From positions 1 through 37,589 of the forward strand of contig CACZFH010000013.1 of NCBI GenBank assembly GCA_902780395.1: a DNA stretch of 37,589 nt, read 5' to 3'. The notes under the pieces are model-generated. The model did not search any database. It saw nothing but the letters and a program-made list of their open reading frames with translations, and was not told where the DNA came from. The position numbers and the translations under genes are program-made. Every line of letters starts with the position of its first letter. Position 1 is the first letter of the stretch. This stretch comes from an uncultured Erysipelotrichaceae bacterium (GTDB taxonomy: Bacteria > Bacillota_I > Bacilli_A > RF39 > UBA660). Shown here piece after piece: positions 8,385 to 16,610 of this stretch.

Positions 8385-9779
8385 TCACAACTTTTCTAAT
8401 ATTTTAATTAAATATTCAAATGTCCGATTAACACTAGCTATTTCAACCTTTTCTTCTGGAGTATGAGCGCCTAATATATTAGGTCCAATTGAAACACAAT
8501 CAAGATTATCTCTTTTTCCTATAAAAATACCACATTCTAATCCAGCATGAACAACATCAATAACTAAATCTTTATGAAACATCTCTTGATAAACTTCCTC
8601 AAAAATATTTCTAAGTTGAGAATTATCATTAAACTTCCATCCTGAATATGGATTTCTTAGTTCAGTTGAAGCTTGAATATTTTGAGCATTATCTAAAATC
8701 ATCTGGACTACTTCATCTCTTTCATTATCATTAGAAGACCGAACCGAATGATTCATATAAATAATATCATCTTTAGTCTTAATTACTCCAAAATTTAAAG
8801 ATGTCTTAACTAACGAATCTAATTGTTCTTCATCTGCTATAACTCCATTTTTAGATTGAGAAATATATTGCATAATCTTAGTAGTATCTAAATCACTAAA
8901 GACTTTTTCCTTAATAAAATCTTCATGAATAGATACTATCCCCTGTTTTTCTCCATTTTGTTCTAAATAATCTTTTATAGAATGAACTAATTCATGATAA
9001 TCAAATTTCTCTTCAAATAAAATTTTTATTGTACATTCATCACAAATAGCATTATCTACTTTTCCACCATCAATACTAACTAAAAAATATCCATCTATTT
9101 TAGATAAAAAATCTCCTACACACTTAATAGCATTTACTCGATTCTTATTTATATCAATTCCTGAATGACCACCTAAAAGATTTGATATTGTCAAAGTATA
9201 CAAATAACCATCTTTTTCTTCTTTAACACCAGTATAAGTAACATCTACCCTAACTCCACCAGCACATCCTGCTGTTAAAATACCTTCGTCTTCAGAATCA
9301 ACATTTATTAAACGATTACCATCTAGATTCCTAAAATTAAATCCAATAGCACCTTCCATACCTACTTCTTCATTAACTGTAAATAATGCCTCTATTTTAG
9401 GATGCTTAATATCACTTTCTAAAAGTGCTAAAGTAATAGCCATTCCTATTCCATCATCTGCCCCTAAAGTAGTTTGATTAGCTCTTAAATATCCATTTTC
9501 TTCAATAATCTCAATTGGATCAGTTAAAAAATTATGAAGACTATCTTTAGTCTTTTGACATACCATATCCATATGTCCCTGAATAATAATAGGAGCATGA
9601 TCAAAATAACCTTCACTAGCTTCTTTTTTTATAACAACATTCCCTAGCTCATCCTGAATAACTTCTAAATTTAACCTCTTTGCACAATTAACCAAATAAT
9701 TCGATATTTTTTCAATATGATAAGTCTCCCTAGGTATTTCTGAAATTTCTTTAAAATATTTATAAACTAAATCATTCAT
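8385..9779 (-). CDS. pepD: Xaa-His / cytosolic non-specific dipeptidase (M20 family)
   Basis: 464 residues from the ATG at 9779 (MNDLVYK), with GGGAGGA four bases upstream. This cytosolic zinc aminopeptidase of the PepD type releases amino acids from dipeptides, including Xaa-His. The M20 metal-site motifs are present in order: IIQGHMDMVCQK (H69, D71), TLGADDGIGMA (D108), FTVNEEVGMEGA (catalytic E137 and metal E138), NVDSEDEGIL (D161), and HAGLECGIF near the C-terminus. The lid domain follows the GHSGIDI motif. The stop is TGA, evidence that TGA is a stop codon here. It lies 21 bases after the deoxyribosyltransferase-like gene and probably shares its transcript. Confidence 0.93.
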   Translation of the reverse strand: MNDLVYKYFKEISEIPRETYHIEKISNYLVNCAKRLNLEVIQDELGNVVIKKEASEGYFDHAPIIIQGHMDMVCQKTKDSLHNFLTDPIEIIEENGYLRANQTTLGADDGIGMAITLALLESDIKHPKIEALFTVNEEVGMEGAIGFNFRNLDGNRLINVDSEDEGILTAGCAGGVRVDVTYTGVKEEKDGYLYTLTISNLLGGHSGIDINKNRVNAIKCVGDFLSKIDGYFLVSIDGGKVDNAICDECTIKILFEEKFDYHELVHSIKDYLEQNGEKQGIVSIHEDFIKEKVFSDLDTTKIMQYISQSKNGVIADEEQLDSLVKTSLNFGVIKTKDDIIYMNHSVRSSNDNERDEVVQMILDNAQNIQASTELRNPYSGWKFNDNSQLRNIFEEVYQEMFHKDLVIDVVHAGLECGIFIGKRDNLDCVSIGPNILGAHTPEEKVEIASVNRTFEYLIKILEKL

Positions 9780-9800
9780 AAATCCTCCCAAATAATAATA

Positions 9801-10718
9801 CTAATTCTTTTTATATACTTTTTGTTCTTCTGTATTTATTATTTTTTTAATTTTGTAAATCATATCATCAGTAGTATTATATTCATAAAAATTACCTGTT
9901 ACTGATTTTAAAGAATTATTAGGTATTGTTCCTTTCTTATAAATACAATAAATAGGAGTATCATCATCATAAGCAAATCCTAATTCAATTCCTAACCCAG
10001 TAGCCTTATCAGATACTTCAGCAATCATCAAATCTATATCTCGATAAAAATTTCTTGTATAGTTTTCATATGTGTCATTTTCATGAGGTAATATAATATC
10101 ATATTTTTTTAATTCAAAATCTTGTCTAATAGGTTTATATAACTCTTCTTGATAAGGAATTTTCTTTGAATGAGCTACATAAATCTTATTAATACTATTA
10201 TGATTTTTCCTCATAATCACTCTTTTTTCAATAGGTAATATTTCTGTATGTTTGTTAATTCCTACATGATTAGCAACCTTAATAGCATTAATTAAAAGAT
10301 CTTCCAAACTATGATAAGGTTTTAAATTTTCATCAGTCTCATATAACCAATCATAATATTTTATTTTAATAGCCCAATCAGGTCTACCATATATTAATTT
10401 CCCAGTATGTATCCAATAACCAAACTCCCCATTAGTTGTAAGAGCTAACATATCAGAAGTTCTTGGTAACCATACCACAATCACAGATGCATAAGACATT
10501 GCATCTCTTTCCCACTGTGCTTGATCAGTATAATCTTTTTTAGGTAAGCCTGTTGAATATTCAGGTACATAAACAACCCCATCAAATCCTTTATCTTTTA
10601 ATATTTGGCAAGCTTCATTCCTCCAGGACTTAATATTTTCGTCTCTAGGAGTAGGACCTGCTAAAAAAATAGATTTTTGATTTTTAATCACCTCTTGATC
10701 AGAATAATTAATAATCAA
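9801..10718 (-). CDS. Double nucleoside 2-deoxyribosyltransferase-like protein
   Basis: About 305 residues. The N-terminal domain (about 14-115) has the hallmarks of the nucleoside deoxyribosyltransferase-like family: KSIFLAGPTPR, SWRNEA, GFDGVVYVPE, QAQWERDAM, VIVVWLPR and LTTNGEFG, with E98 at the catalytic-type position. The second domain (about 178-290) looks like another member of the same fold: INKIYVAHS, DLMIAEVS and GLGIELGFA with E245. Such enzymes exchange or hydrolyse the N-glycosidic bond of (deoxy)nucleosides or nucleotides. I chose TTG at 10718 because GGTGG lies eight bases upstream; a GTG at 10730 in the same frame would collide with the ribosome site. Neighbours are a methyltransferase and a dipeptidase. 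The substrate cannot be read from sequence. Confidence 0.75.
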   Translation of the reverse strand: MIINYSDQEVIKNQKSIFLAGPTPRDENIKSWRNEACQILKDKGFDGVVYVPEYSTGLPKKDYTDQAQWERDAMSYASVIVVWLPRTSDMLALTTNGEFGYWIHTGKLIYGRPDWAIKIKYYDWLYETDENLKPYHSLEDLLINAIKVANHVGINKHTEILPIEKRVIMRKNHNSINKIYVAHSKKIPYQEELYKPIRQDFELKKYDIILPHENDTYENYTRNFYRDIDLMIAEVSDKATGLGIELGFAYDDDTPIYCIYKKGTIPNNSLKSVTGNFYEYNTTDDMIYKIKKIINTEEQKVYKKN

Positions 10719-10749
10719 ACACCTCACCACCTTCTATTTATAATAATTA

Positions 10750-11379
10750 CTATTTTTTTCCAATATAATAAATCCCATTAGCCGTATGTCCATTCATTGT
10801 TGTATATTTTAATGTTTTTGTCTCTTCACACTTATAGTTCTTTAACAAATTAAAAAAGCTAGGCATGCTAAGATGTTTAAATATTCCTCCATCAACAGTC
10901 TCAAAAACACCATAGGATTTATATTTTTCTTTATACTCATCATATCTCTCTAAATACATATCAGATTGATTTAATAAGAAGTCATTTACATAGATTATTC
11001 CATCTTTTTTAAGAACACGATACAATTCTTTCATTAATCTCACTTGTTTTTCTTCTTCATGAATACAATTAAGTACAGCCACTAAAACAATAGAATCAAA
11101 ACTCTCATCATCAAAATTTAAAGTATCACCATCAATAAGATTAAAATCAATATAAGGATATATTTTTTTTGCCCTATAAATCATTTCACTAGAAAAATCT
11201 ACTCCTAACAAATTATTATAACCATGATCATACAATTCTTTTAATACTCTACCATATCCACATCCATAATCTAGTATTTTTTTATCTGAATCAACATATT
11301 TTTTAAATAAATCCATTTGAAATGGAGTATTAAATTTCTTTTCATTAGCAACCATATCCCAATAGTCTTTTTCGCTCAT
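10750..11379 (-). CDS. Class I SAM-dependent methyltransferase
   Basis: 209 residues. The AdoMet-binding motif I is KILDYGCGYGRVLKEL (about residues 34-49), followed by LLGVDFSSEMIYRAKK (acidic residue for ribose), an IDGDTLNF motif, LVAVLNCIHEEE and the VLKKDGIIYVNDF post-motif strand. This is a typical UbiE/type-11 methyltransferase domain; the acceptor is unknown. AGGAAGG precedes the ATG by five bases. It follows the terminator of the deaminase-like gene directly, so it probably uses the extended -10 at 11400. Confidence 0.88.
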   Translation of the reverse strand: MSEKDYWDMVANEKKFNTPFQMDLFKKYVDSDKKILDYGCGYGRVLKELYDHGYNNLLGVDFSSEMIYRAKKIYPYIDFNLIDGDTLNFDDESFDSIVLVAVLNCIHEEEKQVRLMKELYRVLKKDGIIYVNDFLLNQSDMYLERYDEYKEKYKSYGVFETVDGGIFKHLSMPSFFNLLKNYKCEETKTLKYTTMNGHTANGIYYIGKK

Positions 11380-11399
11380 ATTATCGCCTTCCTAACTTA

Positions 11400-11408
11400 A
11401 TAATATCA
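11400..11408 (-). promoter_or_regulatory. Extended -10 promoter for the methyltransferase unit
   Basis: Minus-strand TGATATTAT, directly after the terminator T run and about 20 bases before the start codon. It fits a new transcript covering the methyltransferase, deoxyribosyltransferase-like protein and dipeptidase. Confidence 0.45.
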
Positions 11409-11435
11409 AAAAAATCACTTAATAAGAAGTGATTT
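11408..11435 (-). terminator. Intrinsic terminator of the deaminase-like gene
   Basis: Minus-strand stem AAATCACTT / AAGTGATTT (9 bp, perfect), loop of six, then a run of seven T; it begins immediately after the stop codon at 11437-11439. Confidence 0.85.
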
Positions 11436-11436
11436 A

Positions 11437-12258
11437 TTATTTTTCTTCAGTAACATCTTTCTCTTTCTTAGTATAATCAATCGTAAGATCATCTACTATT
11501 TCAAAACGATGTTTCTGTTTTGTGACATTATCTTTTCTATCCGGATCAATTTCTTCAAAAAACATTTTAGCAGGTCTTGCCCAAATATTAGAATCTTCCC
11601 TCTCATATAAATTACGATAAATAATAGTATATTCTTTTGTTTCAGAATCCATACAAATATTATCAATATAATAATAATTACCTTTAAAATGTCTTACTAC
11701 TTTTCCAACAAAATCATAATAAACTTTAGATCCTTGCATACCATCTTTTTGTTGATAAACAGCATGTTTTTGATGAGAATACATATATTCTTTCTTTACT
11801 TTTCTATCTAACTTTTCAAAGACTACTTGAGCAATCTGCATTTTAGGCATTATAGTATAAGTAATAGGAGAATTATTAATAATTGTTAAATTTAACTTTC
11901 CCATAAATCCAGGATTTAAATGCTGAGTTGGAAGTGTAATTCCCAATCGATTAAAAGAAGTCCTTCCTCTAATTTGTCCACATATATTATTTGGTAAATT
12001 AAATTCATCTTCTAAAACTACAATAATACATTCTCCTGGCTTTAATTTATAACCCTCACTAATATTAATAACTTCAAATAAATTATCTAATTCTTGAGCA
12101 TCAATTAATGAAATTGATTTTTCTTCATCCTTAAATTTTAATATAAACTTATCAGTAGTTACATCATAAGAAGAAGAATGTAAATTCTGATAACTAAAAT
12201 TCTTTATTAACTTATTCTTAGTTAATAGCTTTCTTAATGTCTTATAACTTAAAATCAT
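11437..12258 (-). CDS. dCTP deaminase/dUTPase-like protein fused to DUF1653-like domain
   Basis: 273 residues from the ATG at 12258, with GGGGGAA six bases upstream. Residues 1-182 match the trimeric dCTP deaminase fold: SSSYDV, LKPGE, IRGRTSFNRLGI, LNPGFMGKLNLTIIN, a YxxK-like helix and the terminal YQQKDGMQGSKVYYDF motif. In true deaminases the strand after PGF.G contains a catalytic Glu (LEF/LEL); here that position is Thr125 (NLTII), so deamination is doubtful and a dUTPase-like or nucleotide-binding role is possible. Residues 183-238 (GKVVRHFKGNYYYIDNI, YRNLYERED, WARPAKMFFEEI) fit DUF1653, a small domain of unknown role. A DCD-DUF1653 fusion is unusual to me. The gene is transcribed alone. 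Confidence 0.82.
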   Translation of the reverse strand: MILSYKTLRKLLTKNKLIKNFSYQNLHSSSYDVTTDKFILKFKDEEKSISLIDAQELDNLFEVINISEGYKLKPGECIIVVLEDEFNLPNNICGQIRGRTSFNRLGITLPTQHLNPGFMGKLNLTIINNSPITYTIMPKMQIAQVVFEKLDRKVKKEYMYSHQKHAVYQQKDGMQGSKVYYDFVGKVVRHFKGNYYYIDNICMDSETKEYTIIYRNLYEREDSNIWARPAKMFFEEIDPDRKDNVTKQKHRFEIVDDLTIDYTKKEKDVTEEK

Positions 12259-12281
12259 ACTAAATTCCCCCATCAATAACT

Positions 12282-12344
12282 AGTATATCATCCTTTTAGT
12301 ATTACGAGAAGATGATTATTATTTTTTTCTGACATATTATATCA
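12282..12344 (-). promoter_or_regulatory. Two candidate extended -10 promoters for the deaminase-like gene
   Basis: Minus-strand TGATATAAT (12336-12344) and TGATATACT (12282-12290) both lie upstream of the start at 12258. Neither has a clear -35. The nearer one gives a leader of about 15-20 nt, the farther about 70 nt. Confidence 0.4.
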
Positions 12345-12367
12345 TTTTTTCTTAAAAAAATAAATAA

Positions 12368-12381
12368 TGTAAATGTTTACA
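12368..12381. promoter_or_regulatory. Perfect palindrome resembling a cre (CcpA) operator
   Basis: TGTAAATGTTTACA is a perfect 14-bp palindrome (TGTAAA, TG centre, TTTACA). It matches the catabolite-responsive element pattern except that the central C of CG is T. It lies between the divergent deaminase-like and 12458 promoters, upstream of both. Confidence 0.4.
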
Positions 12382-12426
12382 ACCAAAATTAATAATACGA
12401 GAAGAATAAATAATTATATGGTAAAA

Positions 12427-12432
12427 TATAAT
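12427..12432 (+). promoter_or_regulatory. -10 element for the 12458 operon
   Basis: TATAAT 26 bases before the ATG at 12458; no good -35 at 16-18 bp spacing, which would be consistent with dependence on an activator. Confidence 0.45.
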
Positions 12433-12457
12433 AAAAGAACAGAAAGAAAGTGATAAT

Positions 12458-14452
12458 ATGAACGATGAAGAAATTGTCCAAACGGGAAATGTAGATGTTG
12501 ATTTTAGTAATAATACAGAAATTCAAATTAATACTGAATCAGTAAATCAAGACTTAGACAGAAAAGATAAATCTGTAACAATAAAAGATAAAAATGGTCT
12601 TGAACAAAGAAGTAGTTCTATTATGATGGGTTATAACAAACAAGGCATAGTTTTAGCAGATGGAAGTTTTATTTCTGAAGAAGATATTGAAAAAGCTATT
12701 CAAGAAGAACTAAAAAGACAAGAACCAGGAACACTAATTGTTCACAAAAAAACATTCGCTCAAATTAATTTAGATAAATTATTTGAAATGATAAAAGAAA
12801 TATCCGGAGCTATTATAATAGAAGGAAAAAATCCTAATGTAAAAAATCAAGAATCTAGAAACTGGGGAGTACAAGGAAAAAATGGTGAAATAATAGACAA
12901 AGGAGTTGCTTTTTTAGGAAATAAAGGAATAGAATTATCCCCTGGTACATATGTAAGTCTAGAAGAAATTAGAAAAGCTTTAGAAGATTATATATACGCC
13001 AAAAAAGTACCAAAAAAAGGACCAGAACCTCCTAAGCCACCTCAAGGACCAGAATCGCCTAAGCCTCCACAAGAACCAGAAGAAGAACAAGAAATAATTG
13101 TCGCAAGAGTCGTAAGAAAATATAAATCCGGAGTAGCTGCCTTTTTAATACCTGTCATGATGTTTATTGGTGGAATAGATATAGATACTAGATATAAAGA
13201 AATAGTATATCAAAGAATTCTTACATCAGAAACAACAACCCAATCAGTTGATTATGATATTCATGGAGAAAATCATCGAAGAGAAACAGCAGAAGAAATG
13301 GTTGATAGAGCAATAAAAGAAATAGAAATGGGAGATAAAGTTCCTGTAAAAGATGGAGAAAAGTTTTATGTAAATAGTAACGAAACAGGTTCAAGTAAAA
13401 CAATGGGTGAAGAATTCAAAAAAGAAGGTAAAGAAGCCGGAGATTATCAAGTCACTGGATTTGCAATTGTAGTAAATGGAGAACCCATTGAATATATAGA
13501 AGACTTTAATGGAATAGATGATCAATCAAAATTAAAAGAATTTGTAGAGGAGACATTAATAAAACACAACCTAACAATCGATGATATTGAAATAAAAATT
13601 CACCTAGGATCAAACAAAGATGGTTCAAGATTAGGATGGATAGACATAACCGATTTAATCACCACCGATACTATTACTCCAGAATTAATCAAAGAAATAG
13701 TAGAAGATTATAGTGCTGGTAGTGGAACCATTACTGATTTTACAGGAGATACAATTACTTTATCAGATGGAACAACTATAAAAATCGTAGATGAAAATGG
13801 AAACTTTTTAAAACCAGGTACAGAAGTAACTGGCTCAGATAATCAAAAATATAGAATTGAAAAATTAGATGTTACAACTGAAACAAAAACAATTTCTACA
13901 CCTGAAGAGATAACAGAAAGTGTACCAGATGGAATAAAAGTAGAATGGAAACTAAATAACTTAGCTTTAGCAGCATCATTAGTAACTGCTCTATACGCAA
14001 TTGCTAATGCTCTAAGTACTTATAAGAAAAATAAAGAAAGTGAAGAAAATCCATCTTTATTTGAATTTGAAAATGAAAAACAATATATTGAATTCAAAAT
14101 AGAATTTAGAAAAGCCAAGAAAAAGTATGAAGAAGAATCAAAATTTGGCAAATTAATGAGAAGAGTCTTCATTGGAAAGAACACCGACATAATACAAAGA
14201 TTAACTCCTGAGCAAGTAAAAGAAGTATATGCTATTATAAAACGTCATTCAGGAATAGATTATATTATAGGTCCAAATGATAAAATAGAAATAAATGGTG
14301 GACAAATATATCTTCATTATGCCGATAAACATATACAAAATATTACTGACATAGTAATAGAAGAAATTTCCACAATCGGAAAAGAAAATCAAATAGACGC
14401 TGAAGGTCGTTTAGTAGAAAAGGATAATGAAAATGGAAATAATAGAAAATAA
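12458..14452 (+). CDS. Two-pass membrane protein with repeated N-terminal motif, function unknown
   Basis: 664 residues, no family recognised. The N-terminal region (1-222) contains two copies of a short motif: KQGIVLADGSFISEEDIEKA (about 61-80) and NKGIELSPGTYVSLEEIRKA (about 155-174). A Pro/Glu-rich linker (185-212) follows. The first membrane segment is about 224-241, a large region 245-498 lies on the other side, and a second segment is about 499-520. Lysines before the first and after the second segment suggest both ends are cytoplasmic and the middle domain outside. The middle contains GTITDFTGDTITLSDGTTIK, a small beta-rich unit. The C-terminal domain (535-650) is charged and helical. 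It is the first gene of a three-gene operon ending in a terminator at 14956. Confidence 0.75.
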   Translation: MNDEEIVQTGNVDVDFSNNTEIQINTESVNQDLDRKDKSVTIKDKNGLEQRSSSIMMGYNKQGIVLADGSFISEEDIEKAIQEELKRQEPGTLIVHKKTFAQINLDKLFEMIKEISGAIIIEGKNPNVKNQESRNWGVQGKNGEIIDKGVAFLGNKGIELSPGTYVSLEEIRKALEDYIYAKKVPKKGPEPPKPPQGPESPKPPQEPEEEQEIIVARVVRKYKSGVAAFLIPVMMFIGGIDIDTRYKEIVYQRILTSETTTQSVDYDIHGENHRRETAEEMVDRAIKEIEMGDKVPVKDGEKFYVNSNETGSSKTMGEEFKKEGKEAGDYQVTGFAIVVNGEPIEYIEDFNGIDDQSKLKEFVEETLIKHNLTIDDIEIKIHLGSNKDGSRLGWIDITDLITTDTITPELIKEIVEDYSAGSGTITDFTGDTITLSDGTTIKIVDENGNFLKPGTEVTGSDNQKYRIEKLDVTTETKTISTPEEITESVPDGIKVEWKLNNLALAASLVTALYAIANALSTYKKNKESEENPSLFEFENEKQYIEFKIEFRKAKKKYEEESKFGKLMRRVFIGKNTDIIQRLTPEQVKEVYAIIKRHSGIDYIIGPNDKIEINGGQIYLHYADKHIQNITDIVIEEISTIGKENQIDAEGRLVEKDNENGNNRK

Positions 14453-14726
14453 AGAATTTAATCAATTTATTGAAAAATACAAACAACTAGACTTAAAAGA
14501 TAAACAAAAAAATATAATTAGTTTACTGAAAGAAGATATTCTAGTACTTCAAAAAATTTTAGCAGATAATGATAAAGAAAAATCATATAAAATACTATAT
14601 AATAGAGAAATATTAGATGTAAATAATGAAAACTATACTGAAGATGATTTTTCAGAAGCTGTAATTGTATATCTTTATGCTATGAGAGAACTATTAGCAG
14701 AATTAATTGAAAAAGGAGGTTTTTAA
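14433..14726 (+). CDS. Small helical protein, function unknown
   Basis: 97 residues, mostly predicted helical and highly charged (KQLDLKDKQKNIISLLKED, then AVIVYLYAMRELLAELI). No family recognised, no membrane segment or signal peptide. It overlaps the end of the membrane-protein gene by 20 bases, indicating translational coupling. AAAGG at 14419-14423 is nine bases from the ATG at 14433; an in-frame ATG at 14427 is only three bases from it and is less likely. The next gene starts right after its stop. Confidence 0.7.
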   Translation: MEIIENKEFNQFIEKYKQLDLKDKQKNIISLLKEDILVLQKILADNDKEKSYKILYNREILDVNNENYTEDDFSEAVIVYLYAMRELLAELIEKGGF

Positions 14727-14963
14727 ATGGAAAAATTAGTAAAAGGTGAAGCTTGTGAACTAGACAATGGAAAAAATTATATAGTCTATTCACAAGTAGA
14801 ATATAATGGAAATGATTATGTATTTTTAATAAGTAATTTTACACCTGTAGAAATTAGATTTGCAAAACAATACATAGAAGCAGATGAGTTAAAATTAGAA
14901 CTAGTTACAGATCCCGAAGAAAAACAAACCTTATTAGCAATTTTCAATGAAAAAAAACAATGA
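14727..14963 (+). CDS. Small DUF1292-like protein
   Basis: 78 residues. ELDNGKNYIVYSQVEYNGN, DYVFLISN and the LELVTDPEEKQTLLAIF ending resemble the short DUF1292 (YrzB/UPF0473-type) proteins, whose role is unknown; the match is by eye and moderate. AAAAAGGAGG just precedes the ATG. The TGA stop lies in the stem of the following terminator. Its place in the operon suggests it acts with the membrane protein. Confidence 0.75.
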   Translation: MEKLVKGEACELDNGKNYIVYSQVEYNGNDYVFLISNFTPVEIRFAKQYIEADELKLELVTDPEEKQTLLAIFNEKKQ

Positions 14964-14987
14964 GTAAAAAATACTCGTTGTTTTTTT
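14956..14987. terminator. Bidirectional intrinsic terminator
   Basis: AACAATGAGTA / TACTCGTTGTT (11 bp, one G-T pair), loop of five A, T run 14981-14987; the A run on the other side serves the converging LOG-family gene. Confidence 0.8.
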
Positions 14988-15021
14988 CATAATTCATTTA
15001 ATATTAACCAAAATAATACCA

Positions 15022-15588
15022 TTATATTATCTTATTATTAATATAATCATTTTGATATTTAGTAATAAAATCAATTAATTCTTCTTCTTCATCATAGATA
15101 TTTAAATATTTAAAAATACTATCATCATTAAAATTTAAAGATATATATTTATGAATAGCCTTTAATACATCTTGGTAATGATTATCTCTATTATAGATTA
15201 CAATTTTTTTTGAACATTTATCTGTACGTAATTGCTCTAAAAAAGCAAATATTTCAGAAGTTGTTCCAGTACCACCTGGCATAAAAAACAAAATATCACT
15301 TTCTTCATAGATACGCTTTGTTCTCATAAAAGTATCTTCTACATATTCAAAATCAACATAATTAAATTCTATAGGATCTTCATGATAGCATTCCATCGTT
15401 TTTAAATAAATTTTTCTATTATGATTTTTAAAACTACGTAATACTTCCCCACTCATCCCATCTTTCATAGCAGCACCAATTACTAAATCATAACCAACTT
15501 CTGCTAAAGCATCACTAAATTTTTTAGCGTCATTAAAATATTTAGAATCTATGTTTGTTCTTGAAGAAACAGAAAAAAATACATTCAT
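15022..15588 (-). CDS. LOG-family protein (possible nucleotide phosphoribohydrolase)
   Basis: 188 residues. The Rossmann-like fold carries the family signature MPGGTGTTSE (about 103-112), preceded by MRTKRIYEESDILFF, where the LOG/lysine-decarboxylase-like family places its conserved basic pair. Members cleave the ribose-5-phosphate from cytokinin-type or ordinary nucleoside monophosphates; the specific substrate is not visible. AGGAGGTGG precedes the ATG. It may be cotranscribed with the small membrane protein and HAD gene upstream. Confidence 0.85.
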   Translation of the reverse strand: MNVFFSVSSRTNIDSKYFNDAKKFSDALAEVGYDLVIGAAMKDGMSGEVLRSFKNHNRKIYLKTMECYHEDPIEFNYVDFEYVEDTFMRTKRIYEESDILFFMPGGTGTTSEIFAFLEQLRTDKCSKKIVIYNRDNHYQDVLKAIHKYISLNFNDDSIFKYLNIYDEEEELIDFITKYQNDYINNKII

Positions 15589-15646
15589 GTTTCCACCTCC
15601 TGCTTATACATTATAATAATCATAAATAAAATGAATAGTCATATAT

Positions 15647-15883
15647 TTAATTACTTTTTTTTAATATTTTAAAAATAGAAACAATTGCAATTAAAGACCA
15701 CACTATTTGCAAAGTAAAGGAAAACCAAGCATCCTTAGGAAATACCCCAATTGCCATAAAAATACCAGCTAATAGATTTAATACCTGATAACACATACCA
15801 TTCTTAATCTTATTAGTAGATAACAAAATATAAGCAAGTAAAACTAGAATCATTCCAATCCAACCAATAATATCAAAAAACAT
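15647..15883 (-). CDS. Small three-helix membrane protein, CBU_0592-like
   Basis: 78 residues, nearly all hydrophobic, with about three membrane segments: IIGWIGMILVLLAYILLS, QVLNLLAGIFMAIGVF and FSFTLQIVWSLIAIVSIF, ending in KILKKSN. The pattern resembles the CBU_0592-type small membrane proteins of unknown function. AAGGAGG precedes the ATG; it lies 17 bases after the HAD gene and is likely cotranscribed with it. Confidence 0.75.
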   Translation of the reverse strand: MFFDIIGWIGMILVLLAYILLSTNKIKNGMCYQVLNLLAGIFMAIGVFPKDAWFSFTLQIVWSLIAIVSIFKILKKSN

Positions 15884-15900
15884 ATTAATCCTCCTTTTCT

Positions 15901-16536
15901 CTAATCCTTCATAATAGTCTCAATAACATTTGGTAACTCCGTTATATTATTAATTGAATAATAAGCAGAAACATCTTTTCCAAACCCATATTTAGCATAA
16001 ATAAAGTCTATATTAGCTTCTTTAGTTGCTGCTAAATCAAGTTCAGTATCTCCAACATAAACTCCTCTATTTATACCATAATCTTTCATAATTTTTTGAA
16101 TAGCTTCTCCTTTAGATAATCCTAATTGACTAGCAGCTATATAATCTCTAAAATACTGTTTTGTACCTGAAATATGAAAAAATGCTTCTATATATTTAAT
16201 ATCACAACTATTACTAACAATAAACAATTGATAATCATTCTTTAATTGTGAAAGAACAACATTTAAATTTGGATAAATCGTTCCACCATATTTGATAATA
16301 GATTGAATATTTAACCAAGAACTTTCATCAACATACCTTAACGCATCACTCAAATTAACATCTGGAAAAAAACTTTTTGCCACTCCTTCTTTATCAAGTC
16401 CAAAACTACTACAAACAGTTTCTCTACTAATCTTTTTTAAATGATACTTTTCAGCAATCTCATTAACAGTCTTATAAGTCGTATCAATAACTTCCCATAA
16501 TGTTCCATCAAGATCAAAAATAACAGCCTTTCTCAT
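15901..16536 (-). CDS. HAD-superfamily hydrolase, phosphoglycolate-phosphatase-like
   Basis: 211 residues with all four HAD motifs: VIFDLDGTLW (nucleophile D8, acid D10), FIVSNS, the lysine in LGLSKGEA and VYVGDTELDLAA. The alpha-helical cap is between residues 15 and 80, as in subfamily I phosphatases such as Gph/PgmB relatives. The substrate is probably a small phosphomonoester. GGGAAGG precedes the ATG and an extended -10 promoter lies at 16562. Confidence 0.88.
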   Translation of the reverse strand: MRKAVIFDLDGTLWEVIDTTYKTVNEIAEKYHLKKISRETVCSSFGLDKEGVAKSFFPDVNLSDALRYVDESSWLNIQSIIKYGGTIYPNLNVVLSQLKNDYQLFIVSNSCDIKYIEAFFHISGTKQYFRDYIAASQLGLSKGEAIQKIMKDYGINRGVYVGDTELDLAATKEANIDFIYAKYGFGKDVSAYYSINNITELPNVIETIMKD

Positions 16537-16561
16537 ATTTACCTTCCCTTACAATAAAATA

Positions 16562-16570
16562 ATTATAACA
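16562..16570 (-). promoter_or_regulatory. Extended -10 promoter for the HAD/LOG unit
   Basis: Minus-strand TGTTATAAT about 25 bases before the HAD start codon, directly after the terminator of the preceding gene. Confidence 0.5.
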
Positions 16571-16578
16571 TACATACT

Positions 16579-16608
16579 AAAAAACTACTATTAATTATTA
16601 ATAGTAGT
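16579..16608 (-). terminator. Intrinsic terminator of the AAA+ operon
   Basis: A 12-bp perfect stem (ACTACTATTAAT / ATTAATAGTAGT, one-base centre, so the loop must open to a few bases) followed on the minus strand by six T. It starts two bases after the stop of the 260-residue protein. Confidence 0.75.
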
Positions 16609-16610
16609 AT

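Noticed and set aside
13221-13403. Minus-strand ORF inside the membrane-protein gene
   Set aside because: Shadow of the coding strand, Leu/Phe-rich with no start signal.
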